64,000 nucleotides of DNA, from the NCBI GenBank assembly GCA_963664245.1, contig OY760934.1:868001-932000 (forward strand), read 5' to 3'. Under the pieces are notes generated by a model that made no database searches, had not been told where the DNA came from, and saw nothing but the letters and a program-made list of their open reading frames with translations. Each line of letters starts with the position of its first letter. The first letter of the stretch is position 1. Positions 34,602 through 42,871 of this stretch are shown here, one piece after another. The DNA is from GCA-2711565 sp963664245. GTDB lineage: Bacteria; Bacteroidota; Bacteroidia; Bacteroidales; GCA-2711565. A program made the translations under genes and the position numbers.

Positions 34602-36293
34602 CTAATTTATCTTTTTCATAATTAAATTAGCAACGGTTGGTTGGTCAGTTCGAAAATCTATAGGGTAACCTTTAGATGTAAAAAATAAACCTGGTATATG
34701 CTCAGTCATTTTTAGTTCACCTAAATATAAATAACCATTACGTCGTGTGATAGATGTTTTCAATACTATCGATTCATGGTATTTAGATTCATATTCCCCT
34801 AAGTACTTTTCCCATTCAGGTTTATTTGGCCCTGGCTCATCAAAAGGAGAATCGTTGAAAAAAAAATAATTCCAGTTACTATCTCCGTCATAACGTCTAT
34901 AGCACATTATTGCTCCATTTTGATCTCCTAATTTAGGCAGAAATTTCACAATATATTTATCACCACCAAATAATCCTATCATTTCACCGTTATCATCATA
35001 AAATTCAATTGGGAAAAATTTATTAAACAAGAAAATCTTGATCTTTTTATTTTTAATGCTTATTTCAGGTGCCTTTTCCCAAGAACCGTATCTTCCAATT
35101 ACAGATTTAACTCTCGGATCTGTCTTGGATAAAAGAATCATTTTCTCATTAAGTGGCTGAGGTGGCTGATTAGGACCAAATTGTTTAACAATTTCTTCAT
35201 TAATTATTTTACTGAAAGTGTCTTCCCTAAGATTACGGGGCATAGTACTTATTAAAATAACAATACCAAGTTTTAGCTCAGGATAAGCTCCTAACCATCC
35301 CGAAAACCCAAATCCAGCCCCTGCATGATATATACTGAAAGTATTACTTATATCTTCATGTATTAGACCTAATGCATATCCTTTTCTCTGTCCCTGCATT
35401 GGGAATTGTATTGAGTGAAATTCTTTCATCAAATCTTCATTTAAAATTGGGTGTCCATTTATTTTACCACAATTTATATGAAACATTAAATATTTTGCCA
35501 TATCATTTAGACTTGAATATAATCCTCCAGATGGAATCATTGAAAACTCAACTGGCAAAAGTTCTGGTCTTTCCCAATGACCAATTACCCTATTTTTGTT
35601 TTCCTTTATAACCCTAAAATCAACAGAACTGTTAGTCATTCCAAGAGGAATTAAAACTTTTCCCAAAAGATATTCTGTATAAGGCATACCGCATACTACT
35701 TCAACGATATATCCAGCAAGATCAATTCCTGAATTACTGTAAGCTACACAATATCCGACCGGAAATTGAAGCCATGTGCCAGATATGCTTTCTATATGAG
35801 TTTTAAAATCGTATTCCAGATCATAATTATTTCCAAAAGGTGCTTCATGTAATATTCCAGATCTATGTGTTAGCAAATGCCTAAGAGTTATTATATTTTC
35901 TGGATTTTCTTCATAACGACTATTGAGTTTTAAATCTGGAAGGTAGACCGATATTGGAGTGTCTAAGTCTAACAATCCATCCTGGACTGCTACAAGCACT
36001 GCAAGAGCTGTAAAGCTTTTTGTCATTGATTGTAGACTAAAAATTGATTCCATATTGATAGTTTTCGAATCAGGAGTATTTAAGTTGCCATGTGTTAATG
36101 ACCATAAAATTTCATGATCATTTACCACGGCTATTGCCAATCCAGGGATTTCATTTTCATTAATAATATTTGTGACAGTTTCTTTTACTTCTTTAATTAT
36201 TTCATTTGATAATGTATATTCATCTTGGGAATATGAATCAGAAACACTAAATAAAAAAAGGAATACCCCCATTACAATAATTACATTTTTCAT
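34602..36293 (-). CDS. Secreted PF00144 serine hydrolase with C-terminal beta domain
   Basis: 563 residues. Signal peptide 1-22 (DSYSQ). Motifs: S89-M-T-K92, 'CVAYSNSGIDLAGYI' (YSN), and 'YHAGAGFGFSGWLG' (HxG). After the catalytic domain (to about 385) comes a beta-rich domain ('RYGSWEKAPEISIKNKKIKI', 'YLGEYESKYHESIVLKTS'), similar to the lipocalin-like domains often found after PF00144. Probably periplasmic; substrate unknown. Confidence 0.9.
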   Translation of the reverse strand: MKNVIIVMGVFLFLFSVSDSYSQDEYTLSNEIIKEVKETVTNIINENEIPGLAIAVVNDHEILWSLTHGNLNTPDSKTINMESIFSLQSMTKSFTALAVLVAVQDGLLDLDTPISVYLPDLKLNSRYEENPENIITLRHLLTHRSGILHEAPFGNNYDLEYDFKTHIESISGTWLQFPVGYCVAYSNSGIDLAGYIVEVVCGMPYTEYLLGKVLIPLGMTNSSVDFRVIKENKNRVIGHWERPELLPVEFSMIPSGGLYSSLNDMAKYLMFHINCGKINGHPILNEDLMKEFHSIQFPMQGQRKGYALGLIHEDISNTFSIYHAGAGFGFSGWLGAYPELKLGIVILISTMPRNLREDTFSKIINEEIVKQFGPNQPPQPLNEKMILLSKTDPRVKSVIGRYGSWEKAPEISIKNKKIKIFLFNKFFPIEFYDDNGEMIGLFGGDKYIVKFLPKLGDQNGAIMCYRRYDGDSNWNYFFFNDSPFDEPGPNKPEWEKYLGEYESKYHESIVLKTSITRRNGYLYLGELKMTEHIPGLFFTSKGYPIDFRTDQPTVANLIMKKIN

Positions 36294-36495
36294 AATTTGT
36301 ATTATTTAAGTTTTAAAAAATAGATTTTATATTACGACATATGAGGAATTATATAAATACCAAACTAATTATCGATGATTTAAACTAATTTCATAATTTT
36401 TGTGTTAATCAGGGTAATAAGGAAATCATTTACCGATAAAGCGTTTACTTTAATGTACTTCAAGAACAAGTAAATAATAGGCATGACATGATTAT

Positions 36496-36538
36496 AATAG
36501 ATTTAAAATTATTATTCTATAATAATTTTAAATCTATT
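36496..36538. terminator. Long perfect AT hairpin (19-bp stem)
   Basis: Arms 36496-36514 and 36520-36538 are perfect complements around a 5-base loop (ttcta). On the plus strand it is followed by a T run. It overlaps the stop codon of the alpha/beta hydrolase tail relic (36517) and may be that gene's old terminator. No gene on the plus strand needs it. The neighbouring spacer 36294-36495 holds nothing I can support. Confidence 0.5.
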
Positions 36539-36651
36539 TTTACATACTCGGCGGGTATACCTTTCTCCTGCGGTTGATTTTGTAACCATATTTTACTTTT
36601 ATGATCATTTTTTATATAAGCGTTTAAGAACTTCAGAGAATATTGGCACAT
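36517..36651 (-). pseudogene. C-terminal remnant of an alpha/beta hydrolase
   Basis: A 44-codon frame begins with an ATG overlapping the stop codon of the gene at 36651 and reads 'YSLKFLNAYIKNDHKSKIWL' then 'PAEYVKIDLKLL' and a stop. This is the characteristic last helix and tail of dienelactone/PAF-hydrolase-like alpha/beta hydrolases ('FLDAYLKND...'), the same family as the gene it follows, whose own tail reads 'LAFFDKYLKDTKD'. It appears to be the surviving end of a tandem paralogue, probably fused or deleted by unequal recombination. The family match is from memory of the motif. Confidence 0.55.
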
Positions 36652-37874
36652 TACTTCTCAATATTTGTCGCTATTTCAATCTCATTATACTTTTTTGCTT
36701 GTTCTATTAAATCAATATCTTTTGTGTCTTTTAAATATTTATCAAAAAATGCCAAAACAATTGCATTCATAATCTCAATTGTTTTATTCGGGTCAATAGG
36801 TCCTAAAAGAGGTTTAACAATCGGAACGGGATAGACGGAATAATCTGTGAAATTATAGTGGTCAGAACCCCTTACGGCCAAAGAATAAGAATCCGATGTG
36901 CATAAACTTTTAAAAAGATCTCCATATCCTAAATATCTTTTGCCGTTTAAGAATAATACCGGCACCGAAATATTTCTTTCCAGCATTAAGCTGTTTAGGC
37001 CCCCGTCAATATTGACACAAGCCTTAATTCTTTTATCGATCATGCTTGCTTCAATTGCTGAAAGACCACCCATAGACATGCCAAATACAGCAATTTTTTC
37101 TAAATCTAATCTATTATTAAACAATTTATTTTCATTGTTCCTGCTTTCCAACCGATCCAAAAGAAAGGAGATATCTTCAGCCCAGTATTCCGGACTTTCT
37201 TTAAGTACTGTTGGTAAGGCGTTGCTTTGATCTATCAAAATTTGCTTCTGCTCATCAATATCTTTTAAACCAAACATTTTAATTAATAATTCCATAGCTT
37301 TGGGATTTTGTTGTTCCTGCCACATCTTTTGAAACCTTTTACTGTTAATATCCATTGGGAAGAATCTCCCGTCAGGGTAAAATGAGAATCTGCATTCGTA
37401 ATGATGTGCAATACTGAAAACAACGTAACCATGACTTGCCAGTTCTTCCATTAAAATTGTATTTTGAGCAAAATGCTCTCCCCATCCATGATTAAATATT
37501 AATACCGGATATGTATCTTCATTTTGAGATAAAGGAGCAGCTCGGGTAGAGTTAGTAGTAAGCACCTTATAGATTTCCGGATAGGAAAAATATTTGATTA
37601 TAATATCAGGATTAAAAAAATACGGTGCTTTCTCAGATGCTTCAAGATCGGTCGGGTACCAAACCTTAACCGTTATCTCCCTGTATTTTTCCGAATTATT
37701 GTCAAATAATTCTATCCAGCTACTATCCGTAAAACAAAAGTATTCTACTCCGACGGAATAATTCCCGGATGGTTCAGGCAATGTATTTGATTGAGCAAAT
37801 AAAACAGTTATTCCTATATTCATAAATAAAAAAACAGTACAAATACGAATAACGATTTTTATTGAACGATTCAT
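36651..37874 (-). CDS. Secreted alpha/beta hydrolase (PAF-acetylhydrolase-like)
   Basis: 407 residues. Signal peptide about 1-27 (LFAQ). 'VKVWYPTDLEA' and 'PVLIFNHGWGEHFAQN' (oxyanion region) precede the nucleophile Ser267 in 'FGMSMGG'; 'VNIDGGL' and 'RGSDHYNFTD' provide the Asp and His. This layout fits bacterial relatives of plasma platelet-activating-factor acetylhydrolase, which cleave short acyl esters. Its 5' end has been copied to 39284-39335. A near-perfect 20-bp palindrome lies just before the ribosome-binding site (AGAAAGGAG). Confidence 0.85.
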   Translation of the reverse strand: MNRSIKIVIRICTVFLFMNIGITVLFAQSNTLPEPSGNYSVGVEYFCFTDSSWIELFDNNSEKYREITVKVWYPTDLEASEKAPYFFNPDIIIKYFSYPEIYKVLTTNSTRAAPLSQNEDTYPVLIFNHGWGEHFAQNTILMEELASHGYVVFSIAHHYECRFSFYPDGRFFPMDINSKRFQKMWQEQQNPKAMELLIKMFGLKDIDEQKQILIDQSNALPTVLKESPEYWAEDISFLLDRLESRNNENKLFNNRLDLEKIAVFGMSMGGLSAIEASMIDKRIKACVNIDGGLNSLMLERNISVPVLFLNGKRYLGYGDLFKSLCTSDSYSLAVRGSDHYNFTDYSVYPVPIVKPLLGPIDPNKTIEIMNAIVLAFFDKYLKDTKDIDLIEQAKKYNEIEIATNIEK

Positions 37875-37893
37875 AATATTCTCCTTTCTTTTT

Positions 37894-37913
37894 TCTAGTA
37901 ATACATTACTAGA
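37894..37913. promoter_or_regulatory. 20-bp palindrome in the 5' region of 36651-37874
   Basis: TCTAGTAAT and ATTACTAGA (9-bp perfect arms, two bases between) lie 20 bp upstream of the start codon at 37874. It has the form of a dimeric repressor operator. A T run follows on the plus strand, so a terminator reading rightwards is the other reading, though no plus-strand gene exists. The rest of the gap to 38033 shows only a weak 5-bp hairpin. Confidence 0.4.
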
Positions 37914-38033
37914 TTTTTATACTTATTTGAGTTTTAAATTAATTTAGGATGAACCAGCTCTTTAAGTTAATAGAGCAACTTCTATAAGTTTGTTTTTTAT
38001 TATACTTCAGGATACAATAGACCGACGCTTACC

Positions 38034-39266
38034 CTATTCTCCCAAGAATTTCTCCAGTAATAAGAAAAACATGGATGTATATGTCTCCATAGTTTCTGCT
38101 TCACCGGTTACGAACCAAATAAGCACTGAATTGTCATCAGGATTAATAAGAACTGCGGTTTTTATTCCACTTCCTCCTCCGGTATGATAGTAGAACCTAT
38201 GTTCGGATAATTCACCAATCCCCCAAATAAGACTCCAATCCGGAGTAGGTAAATCGGTTTTTTCAGGAGTAATCCCTTGAACCTTTTGTGGAGTAAATAT
38301 TTCTGATACCGTACTTTCTTTTAAAATTGTTTTTCCCTCATAGATACCATTATCCAATATCATCCTAATAAAATTAGCGTACTGCGGCACACTCGCATGA
38401 AAGCCACCATCTGCCAAGCCTGACCAACTAAAAGGAGTTAAACGTTTCATTCCATTACTTTGAGTCGAATCAAGTTCATACTGTACAGCCAATTTTTTTT
38501 CATCCAGTTCGGAATAATGCCAACCTGATTCTTTCATGTCCAATGGTTTTAGAAGATGTTTCTTGCAAAACTTACTAAATGGCATGTGAGATATACGTTC
38601 AACTAAATATGAAATAACTACAAAATTCATATTAGAATAATTAAAAGATTCACCCGGCTTATTTCCTGTGAAATTAGATGACTCATAATATTTCCCGTTA
38701 ATAGTAAAAAAGTCTTTTACCAGTTCCTCAAGAGGAGGTGATGTAACATCTCCTTCTCCATAAAGAGGTGAAATGTACTTAAAATTGTCATTAAATGAAG
38801 ATGTGTGAGTAAGAAGCATCCGAATAGTAATCGGATCATCCGGATATTCAGGATTTCTGATTTCAAACGGGATGTACTTATTGATATCATCATCGAGCTT
38901 GAATTTCCCCTCATCATATAGAAGCATAAGTGTTGTACCAGTTATGGTCTTTGAAACAGAAGCCAGCATAAATATACTATTGCTGGTCATCGGTATCTTA
39001 TTCTCTATATCAGCCCAACCGTATGCCCACTGCCAAACCATTTTATTATTCTTCATAATGCCACAAGACATTCCTGCTAATTTGTCATTGTCCATTATTT
39101 TAGCAATACTGCTTTCAAGTGCCTGATCTTTCTCAAGTGTTTGAGATTTGACACTCTGTTGCGTTAACAATAAAATAAAAGAGAAGATAACAACTTGAGA
39201 ATATCTTTTCATCTCAATCATTTTTTTCAGTAACTGCGTTTTGGTTAAAATACTATTTCTTTTCAT
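38034..39266 (-). CDS. Secreted PF00144 serine hydrolase
   Basis: 410 residues from ATG at 39266, chosen because AGGAAG lies 8 bp upstream; a later ATG at 39212 would give a more usual signal peptide (MKRYSQVVIFSFILLLTQ). The catalytic motif is S103-V-S-K106, the Tyr motif is 'SFNYSNMNFVVISYL' (YSN) and the third is 'YYHTGGGSGIKTA' (HTG). The domain is complete with no tail. An 11-codon leader frame copied from the gene at 36651 lies 17 bp upstream. Confidence 0.9.
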   Translation of the reverse strand: MKRNSILTKTQLLKKMIEMKRYSQVVIFSFILLLTQQSVKSQTLEKDQALESSIAKIMDNDKLAGMSCGIMKNNKMVWQWAYGWADIENKIPMTSNSIFMLASVSKTITGTTLMLLYDEGKFKLDDDINKYIPFEIRNPEYPDDPITIRMLLTHTSSFNDNFKYISPLYGEGDVTSPPLEELVKDFFTINGKYYESSNFTGNKPGESFNYSNMNFVVISYLVERISHMPFSKFCKKHLLKPLDMKESGWHYSELDEKKLAVQYELDSTQSNGMKRLTPFSWSGLADGGFHASVPQYANFIRMILDNGIYEGKTILKESTVSEIFTPQKVQGITPEKTDLPTPDWSLIWGIGELSEHRFYYHTGGGSGIKTAVLINPDDNSVLIWFVTGEAETMETYTSMFFLLLEKFLGE

Positions 39267-39283
39267 TTGGTTTCTTCCTATGA

Positions 39284-39335
39284 TTATTTGTTAGATAAAA
39301 ATTTTATTAAACGATTCATAATATTCTCCTTTCTT
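39284..39335 (-). repeat. Leader-only copy of the 36651-37874 gene start
   Basis: 26 bp (39310-39335) are identical to 37865-37890: the ribosome-binding site AAGGAG, ATG and first codons. Here the frame reads MNRLIKFLSNK and stops at 39284, 17 bp before the start of the next serine hydrolase. It is a leader without its gene. The rest of 39267-39447 shows nothing I can assign. Confidence 0.8.
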
Positions 39336-39447
39336 ATTAATGCTTTACCTGATATGTATTAACTTGCTGTCCAGTCAAATGTAGCAGTTCCAATTTTTTG
39401 TTGTCTAGCGTAAAAATTCTATTTCCAACACTCTTTTCAAAGTTATT

Positions 39448-39981
39448 TTATAAAGAGATACCAAGTTGATTTAGAAAGGTCATCAAATCTGCAACCGTCC
39501 ATTGTTCAGCTATCTTTCCATTTTCAATTCGGTGAACGGCTATTTCAGTTCTGGAAACTTTTTTACCGTTTGGAGGTATTCCGTTCATGGAGCCACTAAA
39601 TGTACCGCTAGATATAAAATGAGTTACGACAAGGTCCTGTTCGGCAATAGTGTGAATTATATTCTCTGTCAGGTCCGGGAAAACACTTCGACTTTCAGTA
39701 ACTATTTGTTTAAGTTCTTCTAATCCCGTATCTCCACCTGAGACCCAGTGACCAACAAAGTTTGGAGAATATAATTCGTCAACTATTTCTAAATTGCCAG
39801 AACTCCATACTTCTTTATGAGCCCTTAATACTATAGACTTATTATACCCAAGACTCTCATTAATCTCAGCAATTTCTGATTTAAAGTCAGATAGTTCATT
39901 CGATGCCTTTTGATTCCGGCAACTTATTATGTTTATTATAACAAATACTACAAATAAGATTTTCACAATTCGTCTTTTCAT
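39448..39981 (-). CDS. Lipoprotein of the SnoaL/ester-cyclase-like NTF2 group
   Basis: The frame is open to 40083 but ATG at 39981 gives a lipoprotein signal (MKRRIVKILFVVFVIINIIS then Cys), about 177 residues. The domain has the SnoaL-like ester cyclase pattern: 'AHKEVWSSGNLEIVDELYSP', 'NFVGHWVSGGDTGLEELKQI', 'FPDLTENIIHTIAEQDLVV', 'RIENGKIAEQWTVAD'. Relatives include polyketide cyclases, but many are unassigned. Overlap upstream with the alpha/beta hydrolase gene is avoided by the later start. It is about 107 bp downstream of that gene. Confidence 0.78.
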   Translation of the reverse strand: MKRRIVKILFVVFVIINIISCRNQKASNELSDFKSEIAEINESLGYNKSIVLRAHKEVWSSGNLEIVDELYSPNFVGHWVSGGDTGLEELKQIVTESRSVFPDLTENIIHTIAEQDLVVTHFISSGTFSGSMNGIPPNGKKVSRTEIAVHRIENGKIAEQWTVADLMTFLNQLGISL

Positions 39982-40088
39982 TTTGTTCTGTCTTATAAAT
40001 ATTCCATTTAAAGTTCTTGTGATAGCTTCCTTCACCATTGAATGACACATTTTTAAGATGAAGTCTTGTTCTTCTTCCCCCAAAAAAA

Positions 40089-40913
40089 CTATTCGTTTAG
40101 CTTACGAACGAGGTCCAGGATAGTATTCATTACCAGATAGGGATTTTCTTCAGGAATATCATGATTGTTTCCTTCTGCAATTATCAGTTTATGGTTCTCA
40201 GATTTTTTTACCATCTCTTCATGACATTCCCGCCATAAATTTCCCGGTATCGGTTGTATTCCAGAAGTTAGCAAAACAACCGGTATCTGATCCGGGAGAT
40301 CAACACCTCTGATTATCTTTATTGTTTCAGGGAAGAAATCGACCATCCTGTTCGCTGCTTTTTGCCAGTCTTCCTCTGGAGACTCAAAATAGGGTGTTAC
40401 TGCATTGAGGTTATCAAGACCAAATGTATCCACGAAATTAACGTTCATAGGGTCAATCAATACAAGTCCACTTACAAGTTCAGGGTATTTGGCAGTGAAT
40501 AATTGAACCAAAAGACCTCCGTATGAATGCCCTACAAGGATGTATTTTTCATCATGCCCAATAATTTCTAAACACTTCTTTAACGCATTCACCTCAGCCA
40601 ATCCATCAAACTTGGATGGGCCAAGTTCACTTTGGCCAAAGCCTGATCGATCATAGCTAATTACGCTTACTCCCGATACTTCTGCCAGAGAATCCTGGAT
40701 CATCTTATATGCATCAGAATACTTTCCACCTCCTGCTTCAAGGACAATTGTGTAATCACTTTTTAATTCAGATAATACTACTCGTAAATTATGTGTACCT
40801 ATGTCTACCAGCCTTTCTGATCTCATTACTTCTGACGTACCAGAATTACACTGTATTAAAAATAATATTGAACAGGTTCCGAAAATAATTAAGTGAATCT
40901 TTTTTGTTTTCAT
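40089..40913 (-). CDS. Lipoprotein alpha/beta hydrolase
   Basis: 274 residues with a lipoprotein signal (Cys22 in 'LIQCNSG'). The alpha/beta hydrolase core shows 'LEAGGGKYSDAY' (oxyanion loop), 'SYDRSGFGQSELGPS', the nucleophile Ser130 in 'LVGHSYGGL', 'IPVVLLTSGIQPIPG' before the Asp region and 'GNNHDIPEE' with the catalytic His. A lipid-anchored esterase or peptidase is likely. It lies 17 bp downstream of the amidohydrolase. Confidence 0.88.
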   Translation of the reverse strand: MKTKKIHLIIFGTCSILFLIQCNSGTSEVMRSERLVDIGTHNLRVVLSELKSDYTIVLEAGGGKYSDAYKMIQDSLAEVSGVSVISYDRSGFGQSELGPSKFDGLAEVNALKKCLEIIGHDEKYILVGHSYGGLLVQLFTAKYPELVSGLVLIDPMNVNFVDTFGLDNLNAVTPYFESPEEDWQKAANRMVDFFPETIKIIRGVDLPDQIPVVLLTSGIQPIPGNLWRECHEEMVKKSENHKLIIAEGNNHDIPEENPYLVMNTILDLVRKLNE

Positions 40914-40930
40914 TTCATTGTTTTTGTAAA

Positions 40931-41893
40931 TTATTTTTCATAACAGGTTAATTTATGATGCATCTCTATTTCCTCATGTGTTAAACGAAAAAACCTTGCC
41001 GCATTGTTGTAAAAAATATCCTTCTTCTGTTGCTCGGAAAGAAAATCGGCTTCTCTGATCGTTTCTATGCTATATTTTATACCCTCGGGCCAGGACATCT
41101 GATCTGAACCATACATTATTCGCTTTCCGTAACCTGCTATTATTAATGCTTTCAGATAATAATAAAATTCATCTCTCGGCAAGAGCCAGTTAATAGTGGA
41201 AATATCAATATATACCTGTGGGTAAGCATGTAAAACTGCTTTAATCTCTTCCAAATAAGGCCAGCTTGCATGTGCAAGCCATACTCTTAAATTCGGGTGT
41301 TTGTTTAAAAGCTCTTCTACAACTAAAGGATTTCCCAAGCTCATTCGAAAATTCGGCGCAACTCTGGTAATTCCCGGAAAACTGAGTCCTGTATGAATAC
41401 ATACCGGAATGTCCATTGATTCCGCCAAAGCGAAATAGGAATCAAGGTCGGAATCCGATGGTGTTTTGCCGGCATATTGCATCGTAAGTTCTCCCATTAT
41501 TTCAAACTCACCGGATTCAAATTTTGAACGCAACATACCAATATCCAATACAGCGGTGCTAAATTGTATTCCGGTCTTAATACGCATCGGGTCGGGATCA
41601 CGATACCTTTTAATATTTTCAGGATCGAATCCTGTCACGATTCCCAATACCACATTGTAGTCATTCATCATCTGCAATGTTTGTTGAATATGATCCTCAA
41701 CAGTTTTCGGAGTTTCAATTCCTTTATAGGGGAGAGGAGTATGAACCGAATTTTGAAGTTGCCTGAGAGGAGTTGCATGTAAATGAACATCGATTATAGG
41801 TTCCTCTTTAACTTCAGTTTGTCCTGATAACAAATTGATCAGGAAGAAAAATATGACTATAACAGAAATAATTTTTTTCATTTTATGGCTCAT
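40931..41893 (-). CDS. Secreted amidohydrolase (PF04909 family)
   Basis: 320 residues; the second Met (residue 5) begins the signal peptide (MKKIISVIVIFFFLINLLSG). The TIM-barrel metal site is visible: 'IIDVHLHATP' (H37-x-H39), 'PVCIHTGLSF', 'RVWLAHASWPY' and the late Asp in 'MYGSDQMSWPEG'. PF04909 enzymes hydrolyse or decarboxylate cyclic and aromatic compounds; most are cytoplasmic, so export is notable. It forms a tight set with the alpha/beta hydrolase (17 bp). Confidence 0.87.
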   Translation of the reverse strand: MSHKMKKIISVIVIFFFLINLLSGQTEVKEEPIIDVHLHATPLRQLQNSVHTPLPYKGIETPKTVEDHIQQTLQMMNDYNVVLGIVTGFDPENIKRYRDPDPMRIKTGIQFSTAVLDIGMLRSKFESGEFEIMGELTMQYAGKTPSDSDLDSYFALAESMDIPVCIHTGLSFPGITRVAPNFRMSLGNPLVVEELLNKHPNLRVWLAHASWPYLEEIKAVLHAYPQVYIDISTINWLLPRDEFYYYLKALIIAGYGKRIMYGSDQMSWPEGIKYSIETIREADFLSEQQKKDIFYNNAARFFRLTHEEIEMHHKLTCYEK

Positions 41894-41935
41894 TTTATTT
41901 GTGAAATATTGTAATTAAAGTTTATAGCAGAAAAA

Positions 41936-42850
41936 TCAGTTCATATCTTTTACTAATTCAGAAATCATAGTGCCTTCTTCATTTAATTGCATTAATTTTT
42001 TTTGATAAAATCCTGAAAATGTTTCAATTGTTTGTTCACTTATATTAATCTTCCATATTTTACTAAAATCTCTCCTGATAGATAAGTATATATTACCTTC
42101 TTTAGGATTAAATACTAAGGAACACTGTGTTTTAAAATTCGCTTTCTCCATCTTGGCTTTTTCTAACGTTTCAAAGGTTTCCTTTCTGTCGAAAAAATTA
42201 ATATTCTGTACTATACTTTCATAAGCTATTTCATACCGGTCTGCACCAACTCCTTCAATCTCGTTATAGTTTTTATCTCTAAACTTGCAAACAGGGAAAT
42301 TAGTCATAATCAGAAATTTATCATTAATCTTAGTAATCATGTTCTCATCTTTCCCTGCTTCGATGATAACACCATCGCCAAATGCATCAGCAAAAAGACT
42401 ATGTAAGGTTACATTACTCTGAACTACTTTTTTGTTATCGATATAATTGATTACTTCATTAACCTTACTAAAATTATTTAATCCGTCAATCAGTAATTTT
42501 AAGGTTGTAATCTGGTTAGAGTCAACCTGATTAGTTAATTCTTCAGTAGGAAATAACATTTGAAGGTTTCCAAAAAGACCGCTGCTATTCATTCCTCCAA
42601 TTGGAATAAAAAGGTTTTCTGCCTGCTTAAACGACATTAAGAAAATCTTTTTGTCATTTACAGTTCTTACTAATAATTTGATTTCAACATCAGGAAAATC
42701 AAAATTCATCCCATACAGGACATTTTCAGAATTAACAATAAAACTTGTACAAGGATTTGGATTTCCGGTTGTTGAAATTAGTTTTTCTGTCGATATTATA
42801 CTATTCATATAGAAAAACAATAAAAATGTTATTAAGGTAATTTTTTTCAT
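41936..42850 (-). CDS. Secreted Ntn (choloylglycine hydrolase-like) amide hydrolase
   Basis: 304 residues. A signal peptide (1-20) leaves a short propeptide before Cys34 in 'NPCTSFIVN', which would become the N-terminal nucleophile; 'YGMNFDFPDVEIKLL' and later 'LMTNFPVCKF' fit the linear amide C-N hydrolase fold. It is the third Ntn-type amidase of the array, with a shorter pro-region than 6962 and no MORN repeats. It is 21 bp downstream of the GT-MBL fusion. Confidence 0.8.
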   Translation of the reverse strand: MKKITLITFLLFFYMNSIISTEKLISTTGNPNPCTSFIVNSENVLYGMNFDFPDVEIKLLVRTVNDKKIFLMSFKQAENLFIPIGGMNSSGLFGNLQMLFPTEELTNQVDSNQITTLKLLIDGLNNFSKVNEVINYIDNKKVVQSNVTLHSLFADAFGDGVIIEAGKDENMITKINDKFLIMTNFPVCKFRDKNYNEIEGVGADRYEIAYESIVQNINFFDRKETFETLEKAKMEKANFKTQCSLVFNPKEGNIYLSIRRDFSKIWKINISEQTIETFSGFYQKKLMQLNEEGTMISELVKDMN

Positions 42851-42871
42851 AGCAATTGGTTTTATTATTTT

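Noticed and set aside
36496..36538. AT-rich 19-bp hairpin as a replication or plasmid feature
   Set aside because: No iterons, Rep gene or strand switch is nearby; it overlaps the end of a hydrolase relic and is better read as a terminator.
39982..40083. N-terminal extension of the SnoaL-like gene
   Set aside because: The extension is hydrophilic and unrelated, whereas the later ATG gives a proper lipoprotein signal.
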